NCBI RefSeq assembly: GCF_000330885.1 | Contig: NC_020061.1 | Location: 62,001 to 126,000, forward strand | Length of the DNA: 64,000 nucleotides | Direction: 5' to 3' | DNA from: Rhizobium tropici CIAT 899 | Lineage (GTDB): Bacteria > Pseudomonadota > Alphaproteobacteria > Rhizobiales > Rhizobiaceae | Shown here: piece by piece, positions 49,762 through 59,305 of the stretch | Position numbering within the stretch: position 1 is the stretch's first letter | Layout of the letters: each line of letters opens with the position of its first letter | Notes under the pieces: model-generated | The model's database searches: none | What the model was told of the DNA's origin: nothing | What the model saw: the letters and a program-made list of their open reading frames with translations, nothing else | Program-made: the position numbers and the translations under genes

Positions 49762-49992
49762 CGTACTCGTCGTTAGGCGGCAAGAAGCAGCCAAGTATAT
49801 GGCCGCCTTCCTAAACCAGGCGGTAACGGAGCCAATTCGGATCTCTCGGATCCGTTTCTGAAGAACGGCCGTCAAACTGAGTTCCGCATTTGTCCATGTC
49901 CAAACTGCCAGGTGATACTCTCAGGATCAAATTTTTCAACAATATCGCCGTGCCTAGCGACATTAACAAACAACGTGAGAAGGAATAGCACT

Positions 49993-50451
49993 ATGACCAC
50001 CAAGGTTTCAGAAAGGTCCTTTGAAACAATCGAAAATTCAGCATCATCGCCTCTGAAGGTGGCCGATCAAATCGGGGCATCCGTAGAAAAGGGGAACAAA
50101 CAGTTGACCGAAGCTTTCTTTAAATTCGCGTCGAGCGCTGAAGAGGCGCAAAAAATACTCACTCCGATCTTCGAAACCGCAACGCTGGCCGGCTACGAAT
50201 TGTCGCTTAAGTCCGTCGCTGCGTTGCAGGCGAATGCGGTGGCCGGTTTCTCGCATTTGCAAGCGTTGTTCGGCGCGAACTCGCCGTCACAGGTCTTCGA
50301 ACTCCAATCGGCGTTCCTGCACAAGCGCGTAGACACCAGCATCGAGAATGCCAAGGAATTCCGGGCACTGGCGAGCAAGGCAGTGGCTGAGATCGCCAAG
50401 CCGATCAACAATGCATTTGACAAATTTTTGGCGGACCTCAAGGCAGTATAA
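49993..50451 (+). CDS. phaP: Phasin (polyhydroxyalkanoate granule protein)
   Basis: A 152-residue helical protein of the phasin family: EKGNKQLTEAFFKFASSAEEAQ, LAGYELSLKSVAALQANAVAG, and SPSQVFELQSAFLHKRVDTSIEN. Phasins coat polyhydroxybutyrate granules in the cytosol and influence their size and number; bacteroids often store such granules. The ATG at 49993 follows AAGGAA. It sits alone behind a long leader and a possible sigma-54 promoter, with the IS256 copy immediately upstream. The symbol phaP is by family, not by orthology. Confidence 0.85.
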   Translation: MTTKVSERSFETIENSASSPLKVADQIGASVEKGNKQLTEAFFKFASSAEEAQKILTPIFETATLAGYELSLKSVAALQANAVAGFSHLQALFGANSPSQVFELQSAFLHKRVDTSIENAKEFRALASKAVAEIAKPINNAFDKFLADLKAV

Positions 50452-51077
50452 ATTGGCTGGCCAGTGCAACAACGTCCTATGGGACTGTTGTACCCTCCGT
50501 CTTAATTAGGAGGAAGACGAGCGCTACCCTACGATCTGTTGTGTTCGCAATTTCAATCGACGGATCATGATCCTAGTTTCGTTTAGAGAATCCAAGGCCA
50601 CTAAAGAATTGTTTGACAGAAGGAGCCGTGGGATGTGATAGCGCTTAATTGCCGAAGCAAGGAAACTGACGCGGTCGCAGCCTCGGCAATAACCGCTTTT
50701 TTGAAGTGGTCGTCGGGAGGCGCGCGGCTAGCAAGGGCTTAGTTGCTCGATACCTTGCGCCATCCTGATCATCGCAGCTAACGACGACTCTCCCGTTCTA
50801 CGATCGTCAGTCGGTGCGATCTTCGCAAGGGAGCGGCTTGGTTGGCCGCACCACGCACGATCAGAGAAAAGGCTTTGCGATTATTGCCGTAGGCGGTGGC
50901 AAGTTTCACGATATCGCGTCGCATCGTAACAGGCGACGTTTGCCACCCGCTCTGCCTTGAGGGTCGCCCCCTGCTGGCTCGATCAAGGCGACTTCGCGTC
51001 GTTCCGACTCTTGAACGCGCGAAAGTTATTCCAATATTTGCCGGATGGTCACAGGTGACATTGGAAAGGAAAATAGG
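50452..51077. other. Non-coding stretch after phasin
   Basis: No gene recognised. Open frames on both strands at 50778-51632 lack motifs and overlap the DUF982 gene. Confidence 0.3.
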
Positions 51078-51383
51078 ATGCCGATAACCGATGTCTCCTG
51101 GACTCGTCTGGTCACTATCCGACTGCAGTGTGGTCTTGAGCGGACGTTTGCGGGCGTTTACGATGCTTTGGATTTTCTCGAAAACGAATGGCCATTGCGT
51201 TATGGCGAGCGCCATCAGCGTGCCATCAGGACCTGTCGCGGTGCCCTCAATGGCGGCGTAGCCGCCGTCGTTGCACGAGAGGCATTCATGGCCGCTTGCC
51301 TCGAAGCCGGCATGGTGGCCCCTTTGAAAGCCAAGCCGAACGCCCACCCGGGACGAATCGCTCGGCGGGCTCTCGTCCAATGA
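51078..51383 (+). CDS. DUF982 protein
   Basis: A 101-residue protein of the DUF982 family, which is frequent on rhizobial plasmids. Characteristic text is VTIRLQCGLERTFAGVYDAL, DFLENEWPLRYGERHQRAI and AREAFMAACLEAGM. The function is unknown. The ATG at 51078 is preferred over one 33 bp upstream because family members begin near this point, and AGGAAAA precedes it. It stands alone between non-coding stretches, close to the change from IS-rich DNA to plasmid backbone. Confidence 0.82.
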   Translation: MPITDVSWTRLVTIRLQCGLERTFAGVYDALDFLENEWPLRYGERHQRAIRTCRGALNGGVAAVVAREAFMAACLEAGMVAPLKAKPNAHPGRIARRALVQ

Positions 51384-52006
51384 TTTGGATGGTCCCGCTT
51401 TGCTCAAGGCTGGACTTGCGCTTTCAAGTCCAATCCAGATCGCCCCCGTCGACCGTCTGATGAAGGCTAGTTCCTTGGCGGTGTGGTCGACCTTGGCGAC
51501 AACGGCCGGTTGATCATGCACCGAAACGAGCAAGGTGTGAATGAGTGCGCTTGCCGAGCAGCTTCGCGTAGCGCAGACGTATCTCCTTCTTGTCGATCTC
51601 ACATTCGATACATTATTCAACGAGCACGGCAAATTCGCAGTCGTCTATCGGAGTTGCACGAGCGCGCGCGTGCAATCGACGTTCTGCAATCTAGCGATCG
51701 CCGGCACTGCATGTTGTCGTTCCCCCGATCGAACTAAGAGCCGCTGGGATAGCAATCCGATCAAGCGATCAAGCAGCCGCTACTTGAAGCAATACGCAGA
51801 CCATGATTGGCCCTTACGCCCTTATCGATTGCCTCACGGAACTTTCATTGGGTATCCGAGATTGTGCTGGAGAAAGACCCCTCCCAGACAAAGCGCGAGC
51901 GGCCCGCTTGTGCGGCGAGATCGATAGTTTTGTGACCTCCCGACAATTGAAACCACAATGGCTCAGCCGCGTCGTTGGCCGTTTCGCCGCCGGGATCGTA
52001 TCCCGC
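51384..52006. other. Non-coding stretch before the ROK gene
   Basis: No gene recognised. A frame at 51803-52213 runs into the ROK gene antisense and shows no family motif in its free part. Confidence 0.3.
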
Positions 52007-53260
52007 CTAGATGACGAGCTTCAGGTGGCTGGACAAGACCAAGCCAGCGGCCCCTCGCAATGCCGTATGACCTTCTCCGATGCCATTCAGCGTGATCGAA
52101 ATCTCCTGGTTCGGTCGCTTCTTGACCAACCGTTCGACATGTTGCCTGACGCGTTCGGCCGCGTCCGCGCCGCCGCCTGCAATGTCCCCATGCAGCACAT
52201 AGGAGTTGAGTGACAGGGTCTGCTGCAGGTTGAGGATCCCGAAGGCGACGTTTCTGGTATAGCGGTCCAGCAGACCATTCGCAGCTTCGGCGCCTTCTGC
52301 TGCCTCTTTGACGAGGCGAGCACAGGTGACGCTTTCAGGGTTTGCGAAGCCAAGTCGGGCCGCTTCACGCCGCAGCCAGGGTAGGGCGGCGACTGTTTCC
52401 CAGCATCCGTGCTTGCCGCAATTGCAGAGTTCCCCATCGATTTGCACGACGGTATGGCCTAGTTCGCCGCCGGAGCCGGCAAGGCCCCGGTAGACCCGTC
52501 CGTCGATGTAGAAAGCGCCGCCCAATACCTCACCGGTATAGATCGCCGCGAAGTTTTGTTGGCCCCGTCCCGGCCCGAACCACCGGTCGCCAACGAGAAG
52601 CGCGCGCGGATGATGGTCGATGACAACAGGCAATGAGAAATGCGCCTGCAGGATATCGACCAAGTGGAGGCCAGTCAGAACGGGCGCAAGATTGACGGCG
52701 AGGATCACCCCGTTGTCGCTGTCGATCATGCCCCCCGAGGCGATGCCGATCCCGAACGGTGCCTGGTGGGCTTGGGAAAGCGTCGCGGACAAGGTGTCCT
52801 TGATGATCGCCAGGAACGCACCCCTATCGCCATGCGGATCGAATTGCGCTTTGGTGAGGGCTTTGATATCGCCGCTGAGCGTCACAAGGCATGTCTGGAT
52901 CCTGCCGGGCAAGAGAAGCACGGCGCCTAGCATTGGTGCTTCAGGATTGAAATAGATCGGACGCGCCGGCTTACCGCCCTTGAAGTCTGAGGGCACTGCG
53001 TCGCCTTCGACGAGCAGGCCCTCCTCGATCATCGGCTGGACGATTCCCGTGATCGTCGTGCGATTGACGCCCGCCAGACGGGCAAGCTCGGCGCGGCTTT
53101 TCGGACCGTTGTCGTACAACGCCTGCAGCACCCGACCGCGATTGATCTCGCCGAGGGTCGACTGCGAAACGAGCCTTACATTGCCACTTTCGCCAGCAAG
53201 CGTGTCCTTGTTGGGACCGCGCTGCCCCAGCGAATAGGATGGCTGATTCTCGAACTTCAA
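52007..53260 (-). CDS. ROK-family transcriptional repressor
   Basis: A 417-residue ROK regulator. Residues about 35-95 form a MarR-like helix-turn-helix (NRGRVLQALYDNGPKSRAEL, LAGVNRTTITGIVQ). The sugar-binding part has GIGIASGGMIDSDNGV, GGAFYIDGRVYRGLAGSGGE and the zinc motif CNCGKHGCWE. Such proteins repress sugar uptake genes and release DNA when their sugar binds. The start appears to be TTG at 53260; ATG at 53267 is in another frame. It is divergent from the sugar ABC operon at 53532 and very likely controls it. Confidence 0.88.
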   Translation of the reverse strand: MKFENQPSYSLGQRGPNKDTLAGESGNVRLVSQSTLGEINRGRVLQALYDNGPKSRAELARLAGVNRTTITGIVQPMIEEGLLVEGDAVPSDFKGGKPARPIYFNPEAPMLGAVLLLPGRIQTCLVTLSGDIKALTKAQFDPHGDRGAFLAIIKDTLSATLSQAHQAPFGIGIASGGMIDSDNGVILAVNLAPVLTGLHLVDILQAHFSLPVVIDHHPRALLVGDRWFGPGRGQQNFAAIYTGEVLGGAFYIDGRVYRGLAGSGGELGHTVVQIDGELCNCGKHGCWETVAALPWLRREAARLGFANPESVTCARLVKEAAEGAEAANGLLDRYTRNVAFGILNLQQTLSLNSYVLHGDIAGGGADAAERVRQHVERLVKKRPNQEISITLNGIGEGHTALRGAAGLVLSSHLKLVI

Positions 53261-53401
53261 CTTGCATCTCCGATTTGCCAGCCCCGTCGTTCTAGCTTGA
53301 GAGCGCTTGCTCGACCAGATGGCGCTTGATGGCTTACCGCAACAGATGCGGAGGCTTTAGCCGCGGGAACGCCCGAACGCACCTTCTTGACAGTACCATA
53401 A

Positions 53402-53420
53402 GTTTGTGCGAAGTACAAAC
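53402..53420. promoter_or_regulatory. Candidate ROK operator
   Basis: A perfect inverted repeat GTTTGT-N7-ACAAAC located in the divergent promoter region, just downstream of a TTGACA (53387-53392) that could be the -35 box of the transport operon. Its position and symmetry suit a repressor site. Confidence 0.5.
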
Positions 53421-53531
53421 AAACTGTTGGCAATGGCAGATGAGGGGTAACAATCGAACTCGAGCTCGGCGCCGTGAAGGTTTCCCGTGGTCGGATGAGG
53501 TTGGATTTAAGAACAACTGAGGAGGCACCAC

Positions 53532-54998
53532 ATGACATTCGATATTGGAAATATGTCGCGCCGGAACATGCTGAAGTCGGCATCTGTCGCCGCTCTCTTG
53601 GCATCGAGCGCGGGCGCGCTTGTCGCGCCACGGCGTGCGTCTGCCCAAGACGCGAAGACCATACGCGTTCTGTCGGTCGAAGATCCATTCTTCTTCTCGA
53701 TGAAAGCCATGATCCCGGAATTCGAAAAGGAAACGGGCATCAAGGTCGAGCTCGAAAGCCTCTCTTACGACGCGTTGCAGACCCGCCTTGTCTCGGCCTT
53801 CGTCGCCAAGACGTCGGACGCGGACGTCATCGCGGTCGACCAGATGTGGCTCGGGCAGTATCTCGACAACGGCTGGATCATCTCGCTCAACGACTACATC
53901 GCCAAGGATAGTGATATCGATCTCGCCGACTTCATTCCCGAGGTCCTCTATTCGTCGAACATGTGGCGCGGGCAGATCGCCACACTGCCGGTTGCGGCCT
54001 ATGCGCAAGGGGTGATGTACCGCAAGGACATCTTCGACAGCTTCGGCATCGCCGCGCCACCGACAAAGGCCTCTGAAGACTGGACATGGACGAAGTACAT
54101 CGAGACGCTGAAGTCGCTCGAAGGCAAGTCCTTCGGTGGCAAGCCGCTCTTCCCGACGGTGATCTGCGGATCGCAGCCGTCCCCGATCACCCATATGTTC
54201 ACCCAGCTTTCCGCCAGTCACGGCGCGAACTGGTTCAAATCCTTCCCCGGCGCACCGTGGGACTTCTCGCCGCAGCTCACAGGTCCTGCCTGGTCAAAGT
54301 CGCTCGAGGTCTACCGGCAGCTTTACAAGCTCTCGCCGCCCGAGGCGATCAATTACGTCTGGTTCGATGCCGGCACCCGTTTCGCCAAGGGCGATATCGG
54401 CATGTTCTACTGGTGGACGCCGTATTTCTACCTGGTCAAGAACTCCGGCTACATGACCGGCAAGAAGTCCGATGTCATGGACAAGTATGCGACCGCAGCC
54501 CTGCCGAAGGCAGATGGCGTGGCGCAGACAGTCAGCCTCGGCGGCTGGAGCCTTGGCGTCCCGTCGAGTTCCGACCGGCAGGACAACGGTTACGCCTTCA
54601 TAAAGTGGGCGACGTCAAAGGCGACCCAGAAGAAGATGGCTGAGTGGCCGGACCTCAATTTCCAGTTCTCGGATTTTGCCCGCAAGTCGCTCTACGAAGA
54701 CGCGGACGTCAAGAAGATCTATTCATACCTCGATGTCCAGTACGACATGATGAAGCAGGGCAACGGCAAGATAACGCGTCCGCCGGTTCCGGGTTATACC
54801 GCGGTCGAAAGTGTGCTCGGCCTGACGCTCAACCAGCTTCTGACCGGCAGCGAAGATCCGAAGACCGCGCTGGAGCGCGCCAACAGCCTCTTCGAAAGCA
54901 TCCTCAAGGGCAATCTGATGATCCCCTACCAGAAGGAAAGCTACGCTGACACGCTCGACGGCGCCAAGGCGCTGATCGGCAAGCTCGGCAAGGCGTAA
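53532..54998 (+). CDS. Sugar ABC transporter, solute-binding protein (family 1)
   Basis: A 488-residue extracellular solute-binding protein. The N-terminus has a twin-arginine signal (MSRRNMLKSASVAALLASS, cleavage near RASAQ), so it is exported folded to the periplasm. The body shows the MalE-type pattern: IRVLSVEDPFFFSMKAMIPE, FEKETGIKVELE, QTRLVSAFVAKTSDADV and the C-terminal WATSKATQKKM. It binds a sugar or oligosaccharide that cannot be identified from sequence. GAGGAGG precedes the ATG. It is the first gene of the operon running to 59133. Confidence 0.9.
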   Translation: MTFDIGNMSRRNMLKSASVAALLASSAGALVAPRRASAQDAKTIRVLSVEDPFFFSMKAMIPEFEKETGIKVELESLSYDALQTRLVSAFVAKTSDADVIAVDQMWLGQYLDNGWIISLNDYIAKDSDIDLADFIPEVLYSSNMWRGQIATLPVAAYAQGVMYRKDIFDSFGIAAPPTKASEDWTWTKYIETLKSLEGKSFGGKPLFPTVICGSQPSPITHMFTQLSASHGANWFKSFPGAPWDFSPQLTGPAWSKSLEVYRQLYKLSPPEAINYVWFDAGTRFAKGDIGMFYWWTPYFYLVKNSGYMTGKKSDVMDKYATAALPKADGVAQTVSLGGWSLGVPSSSDRQDNGYAFIKWATSKATQKKMAEWPDLNFQFSDFARKSLYEDADVKKIYSYLDVQYDMMKQGNGKITRPPVPGYTAVESVLGLTLNQLLTGSEDPKTALERANSLFESILKGNLMIPYQKESYADTLDGAKALIGKLGKA

Positions 54999-55071
54999 TG
55001 GAATTCTTCTCGGGCCGGCGCGGAAACGCTCGCGCCGGCGGTCATCCGCCAAGAAGAACTGGACTTCGACG

Positions 55072-56001
55072 ATGCACACGACAGCCATTCGCTCCTTGCC
55101 AACGCTTACGCCCGTCCGGCGCGGCTTCGTCCGCCGCAACCTGCCTTACCTGTTGATCGCGCCTTCCGTGATTATGCTGTTGGCGCTGATCGCCTACCCG
55201 CTGCTCTTCGCTCTCAAATCCAGCTTTTACTTCTGGAACTTGCAGGTCGGGCCGCAGCCTTTGGCTTTCGTCGGCATCGACAATTACGTCCAGGCGCTCG
55301 ATGCGTTCGATTTTCGCGCCGCACTTACCAACACGCTGATCCTTTCGGTGCTCGGCACGGCGATTGAGTTTTCGCTCGGCCTGGCGATCGCACTGGTGCT
55401 GCTCAAGGCGCTGCCCGGCATGAATGTCGTACGCGCGCTGCTGATCCTGCCAACCACGATCGCGCCGATCGTCGTCGGCTTCCTGTTTCGCTATCTTTAT
55501 GATCCGGGCGGCGGTCTCGTGACATGGGTGCTGCAGTCGCTCTGGCTACCGGTGCCGGCGGAGGGCATCCTCGGGTCACCGACGACTGCGCTTGCCGCCA
55601 TACTCTTCGTCGACATCTGGCAGTGGACGCCGTTCTTCGCCATCGTCCTCTATGCGAGCCTGCTTTCCGTTCCCGACGAGATCATCGAGGCGGCGCGTCT
55701 CGATCGCGCATCGGCCTGGACGATCCTGATGCGCATCAAGCTGCCTCTCATCCGGCGCACCGCGACCATCATCGTCATGCTGCGCTTCATGCAGATCTTC
55801 AACACCTTCGACACGGTGCTGGTGCTGACCCGCGGCGGGCCGGGGACCTCGACACGCACACTCGGCTATTCGCTCTACGAACAGGGTCTGGTGAACTTCA
55901 ATGTCGGGTTGGTGAGTGCCCAGACGTGGATCACGGTGCTGATCGTCAACGTCATCATCGCCCTCTACGTGTTCTTCGCCTTCCGCAATGAGGAGTGGTG
56001 A
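55072..56001 (+). CDS. Sugar ABC transporter permease (MalF/UgpA type)
   Basis: A 309-residue inner-membrane permease with six predicted helices. The cytoplasmic EAA loop reads EIIEAARLDRASAWTILMRIKLPL, which docks with the ATPase. The N-terminus (LPYLLIAPSVIMLLALIAYPL) is typical of the type. It lies 73 bp after the binding-protein gene, and its stop abuts the next permease gene, whose ATG begins one base later. It pairs with the MalG-type permease at 56003. Confidence 0.92.
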   Translation: MHTTAIRSLPTLTPVRRGFVRRNLPYLLIAPSVIMLLALIAYPLLFALKSSFYFWNLQVGPQPLAFVGIDNYVQALDAFDFRAALTNTLILSVLGTAIEFSLGLAIALVLLKALPGMNVVRALLILPTTIAPIVVGFLFRYLYDPGGGLVTWVLQSLWLPVPAEGILGSPTTALAAILFVDIWQWTPFFAIVLYASLLSVPDEIIEAARLDRASAWTILMRIKLPLIRRTATIIVMLRFMQIFNTFDTVLVLTRGGPGTSTRTLGYSLYEQGLVNFNVGLVSAQTWITVLIVNVIIALYVFFAFRNEEW

Positions 56002-56002
56002 C

Positions 56003-56833
56003 ATGGCCAGCCGCAAGACCTTCTATACTGCGCTCACCTATGCCGCCGGCCTCTTGTTCCTGGCGGTCTTCATCGGCCCGATCCTCTGGTTTCTGGCGCT
56101 CGCTATCCGGCCGGCAGAAACAGCGTTCGCGATGCCCCCGCAAGTGACCTTCGAACCGACGCTGGATGCCTTCCGCCACATCCTCGTCGATCCTGGCACG
56201 AACGCGCCGCAACTCGTGAACTCGCTCATCGTGGCGATCGGCGCGGTGTTGCTTAATCTGCCGTTCTCGGTGCCTGCCGCTTACGCGCTCTCGCGCTTTA
56301 AGATGCGGGGCAAGAAGAACATCATGCTCTGGTATCTCGGCCTGTTGATGGCGCCGCCGATTGCCTTCCTGATTCCGTATTTCGTGTTGATCACGCGGGT
56401 CGGCCTGCAAGGTTCGTATTTGTCGATGGTGCTGGTGCTGCAGACGTTGACGATCCCGTTTTCGGTCTGGCTGATGAAGAGCTTTATCGACGAGGTGCCG
56501 GCGGAGCTGGAGGAGGCGGCCCGCGTCGACGGCGCCCGCTGGCACACGATCATGTGGCGCATCACGCTGCCGATCGTCCGCCCCGGGATCATTGTCACCT
56601 CGATGTTCGCTTTCGTCTTTGCCTGGAACAACGCGGCCTTCCCACTGGTGCTGAGCTCGCGTTCAACCGCCACCCTTCCGATCGGAACGCTCGGATATTT
56701 CGCCACCAGCGGCGTGACCTGGAACTACATCGCAGCCGCCGCCGTGCTCGCGATGATCCCGCCGATGATCATCTTCCTGGTCTTCGACCGTTACGTCGTG
56801 CGCGGTCTCACCTTCGGCTCGGTGAAGGGCTGA
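56003..56833 (+). CDS. Sugar ABC transporter permease (MalG/UgpE type)
   Basis: A 276-residue permease with six helices. The EAA motif is ELEEAARVDGARWHTIMWRITLP. The start at 56003 (MASRKTF) is set by GAGGAG ending eight bases upstream; an ATG at 55988 is in the same frame but poorer. It forms the membrane channel with the preceding permease. The C-terminal end YVVRGLTFGSVKG is standard for this subfamily. Confidence 0.92.
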   Translation: MASRKTFYTALTYAAGLLFLAVFIGPILWFLALAIRPAETAFAMPPQVTFEPTLDAFRHILVDPGTNAPQLVNSLIVAIGAVLLNLPFSVPAAYALSRFKMRGKKNIMLWYLGLLMAPPIAFLIPYFVLITRVGLQGSYLSMVLVLQTLTIPFSVWLMKSFIDEVPAELEEAARVDGARWHTIMWRITLPIVRPGIIVTSMFAFVFAWNNAAFPLVLSSRSTATLPIGTLGYFATSGVTWNYIAAAAVLAMIPPMIIFLVFDRYVVRGLTFGSVKG

Positions 56834-56863
56834 TCTTTTACGGTTTGAATGGAGTCATATAAA

Positions 56864-57889
56864 ATGAGCAAACTTCGCATCGGCGTCATCGGCGCCGGCC
56901 TTTGGGGCAATAACCACGCCCACACCTTCAACGTGCTGCCGGAGACCGAACTGGTTGGCGTCTGCGACCTCGACGAGGGCAGGGCGCTGAAGATGAAGGA
57001 GAGTTTTGGCGCAATCGAAGCGTTCACCGACTATCAGAAGCTCATCGCCAGCGACCGGATCGACGCGGTGTCCGTCGCCACACCCGACTTTACCCACACA
57101 CCGATCATCCTTGCAGCGCTCAAGGCCGGCAAACATGTCTTGAGCGAAAAGCCCCTCGCGACCACAGTCAAGGAAGCAGAAGAGATCGCCGAGGCTGCCG
57201 CAAAGTCCAAGGGCAAGTTGATGATCGACTTCCACAATCGTGTGAACCCGATCCTGGCGCAGGTTCGCGACATGATCCAGGAGGGCCAAATCGGGCTTGC
57301 CAAGCACGGCACGGCGCGCCTTTCCAACACGACCTTCGTTCCCTTCGAAATGCTGAGCTGGGCCGCGAAATCCTCCGCACTCTGGTTCCTGGGCAGCCAT
57401 CTGGTCGATGTATTGCGCTTCATCCTCGAAGACGAGGTGACCCGCGTCTACGCCGTGGCCCGTTCCGGGACGCTTGCCGCCGGCGGCGTCGACACCAAGG
57501 ATTTCCATGCCTCGATCCTCGAATTTTCCAGAGGCACTGTCGTGACCATGGAAAACAGCTGGATCCTGTCGCGCGACAACCCTTCGCTTGTCGATTTCAA
57601 GGTGGAAGTCGTCGGCGAAAAGGGTCAGATCCAGGCTGATCCCACCCATAGCGGCGGCCTGCGCCGTATCGTCGATGGTGGCATGCGGTTCAACGACTAC
57701 ATCGGCATGACGCCGACGGGTGCAACCCGCATCGGCGGCTTCGTGCAGGAATCCATCGCGCGCTTCGTCGATAGCGTCGTGCGTGGCGTGCCCCTGCTTG
57801 CCGACGCCAATGATGGGCTTGCCAACACCAAGGTACTGGCTGCGATTGAGGAGTCCGTCGCCAGCGGCAAGCCCGTGACCATCGGCTGA
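56864..57889 (+). CDS. Gfo/Idh/MocA-family oxidoreductase
   Basis: A 341-residue NAD(P)-dependent sugar dehydrogenase. The N-terminal Rossmann motif is IGVIGAGLWGNNHA, followed by the family motif LSEKPLATTVKEAEE, where the lysine is catalytic. The substrate domain includes MIDFHNRVNPILAQ and WFLGSHLVDVLRF. Such enzymes oxidise a hydroxyl of inositols or sugars. Being inside a sugar ABC operon, it probably starts degradation of the imported compound. The start at 56864 follows GGAG; an in-frame ATG at 56849 is less likely. Confidence 0.9.
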   Translation: MSKLRIGVIGAGLWGNNHAHTFNVLPETELVGVCDLDEGRALKMKESFGAIEAFTDYQKLIASDRIDAVSVATPDFTHTPIILAALKAGKHVLSEKPLATTVKEAEEIAEAAAKSKGKLMIDFHNRVNPILAQVRDMIQEGQIGLAKHGTARLSNTTFVPFEMLSWAAKSSALWFLGSHLVDVLRFILEDEVTRVYAVARSGTLAAGGVDTKDFHASILEFSRGTVVTMENSWILSRDNPSLVDFKVEVVGEKGQIQADPTHSGGLRRIVDGGMRFNDYIGMTPTGATRIGGFVQESIARFVDSVVRGVPLLADANDGLANTKVLAAIEESVASGKPVTIG

Positions 57890-57966
57890 TGGCGTGACCA
57901 ATCTTACGAGGCACGCCATCCGACCCGATGACTTGCCTCGCCACGTGATACTGGGAGAAGAACTAT

Positions 57967-59133
57967 ATGGCGTCCATGACCTTTGACGGGATTGGAAAAA
58001 CCTATCCGGACGGGACCGTCGCCGTCGCCAATGTGAGCTTCACGGTCGGCGACGGTGAATTCGTCGTGCTGGTCGGACCGTCGGGCTGCGGCAAATCTAC
58101 GCTTCTGCGGATGGCGGCCGGGCTCGAGCAGCTCAATAGCGGCCGGCTGCTTATGGACGATCAGGATGTCACCAACACCGAGCCGCAGGACCGCGACATC
58201 GCGATGGTATTCCAGAACTATGCGCTGTATCCGCACATGACGGTCTACGAGAACATGGCCTTCGGCCTGCAGCAGCGCAAAATGCCGAAGGACAAGATCG
58301 AGAAGCTTGTGCGCGACGCAGCCGAGATGCTCGACCTTACGAAATACCTGAACCGCAAGCCGGGCGCGCTCTCCGGCGGTCAGCGACAGCGCGTCGCGAT
58401 GGGTCGGGCGATCGTCCGTCATCCGATGGCATTCCTGATGGACGAACCGCTGTCCAATCTCGACGCCAAGCTGCGCGTCCAGATGCGGGCCGAGCTCAAG
58501 CTTTTAAACCAGCGTCTTGGCGTTACTACGCTCTACGTCACCCATGACCAGGTCGAAGCGATGACGATGGGTGACAGGGTTGCTGTGCTGAAGCCTGTCG
58601 CTGATGCCGGCGAGAGCAACCTGCAGCAGATCGACACGCCGCAGCGGCTTTACGACCGGCCGGCGAATTTGTTCGTTGCCGGTTTTATCGGTTCGCCTGC
58701 GATGAATTTCGTCCGGGCCGACCTTGAGGCGGACGGGGCAAGCCTGCGCGCGACGATCGCGGGAACCGGGATTGCGTTTCCGGTTCCCGCGAGTGCCGCA
58801 TTGTCTGCCTATGCCGGACGGCAGGTGATCGCCGGGATACGCCCGGAAATGTTTCTGGTGTGCAAAGAGCATGAAGCGCTGTTCAACGAGCCGATCCCGG
58901 TTGCCGAAGCGCTCGGCCCCGACACCTTCGTCTTTTTCGACATTGCCTCTCCGCCCGTCGACATCAGCGACGTGGAGGATCCGCCAGAGTTCAAACGAAA
59001 GGGCACGAACCGGCTGGTGGCGCGTATCCCGCCAGTATCGACGCCCGCGCCCAACAAGCGCCTGCCGCTGACCGTCCATCTGGAAAAGCTGCACTGGTTC
59101 GATCCGCAAACAGGAGCTGCCATTCGCGACTGA
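57967..59133 (+). CDS. Sugar ABC transporter ATPase (MsmK/UgpC type)
   Basis: A 388-residue ATPase. The Walker A motif is GPSGCGKST (about residue 38), the signature is [15 protein letters not shown] and Walker B is [14 protein letters not shown], followed by a switch histidine in [12 protein letters not shown]-terminal TOBE regulatory region is present. It powers the two permeases of the operon. A good ribosome site (GGGAGAAG) lies ahead of the ATG, and a terminator follows at 59194. The 3' part has an insert around [18 protein letters not shown] that is unusual. Confidence 0.92.
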   Translation: MASMTFDGIGKTYPDGTVAVANVSFTVGDGEFVVLVGPSGCGKSTLLRMAAGLEQLNSGRLLMDDQDVTNTEPQDRDIAMVFQNYALYPHMTVYENMAFGLQQRKMPKDKIEKLVRDAAEMLDLTKYLNRKPGALSGGQRQRVAMGRAIVRHPMAFLMDEPLSNLDAKLRVQMRAELKLLNQRLGVTTLYVTHDQVEAMTMGDRVAVLKPVADAGESNLQQIDTPQRLYDRPANLFVAGFIGSPAMNFVRADLEADGASLRATIAGTGIAFPVPASAALSAYAGRQVIAGIRPEMFLVCKEHEALFNEPIPVAEALGPDTFVFFDIASPPVDISDVEDPPEFKRKGTNRLVARIPPVSTPAPNKRLPLTVHLEKLHWFDPQTGAAIRD

Positions 59134-59193
59134 CCGGATGAAACGAGCAAGCGCTCGGATTTCCGGTCGTCTTGCCTGCCTCCCAGGGCGACT

Positions 59194-59235
59194 GGGGCTG
59201 TCGTCATTCAGGTCTCGGCGGCAGCCCCTTTTTTT
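59194..59235 (+). terminator. Rho-independent terminator of the sugar operon
   Basis: GGGGCTGTCG and CGGCAGCCCC pair with one G-U around a loop of about 15 bases, followed by a run of seven T. It starts 61 bp after the ATPase stop. Confidence 0.85.
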
Positions 59236-59305
59236 AGTGGCTGGCTTTTTGGAACCCCGTGTTTGCGAACGCGGATATCAACATCATCTCAAAGGGGAGT
59301 GGCGT

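Noticed and set aside
50778..51632. Minus-strand open frame of 284 codons
   Set aside because: Overlaps the DUF982 gene and lacks any family signature; low-complexity arginine-rich translation.
53334..54221. Minus-strand open frame of 295 codons
   Set aside because: Covers the promoter region and the antisense of the solute-binding protein gene; no motifs.
56855..57919. Minus-strand open frame of 354 codons
   Set aside because: Antisense to the Gfo/Idh/MocA gene; shadow due to codon bias.
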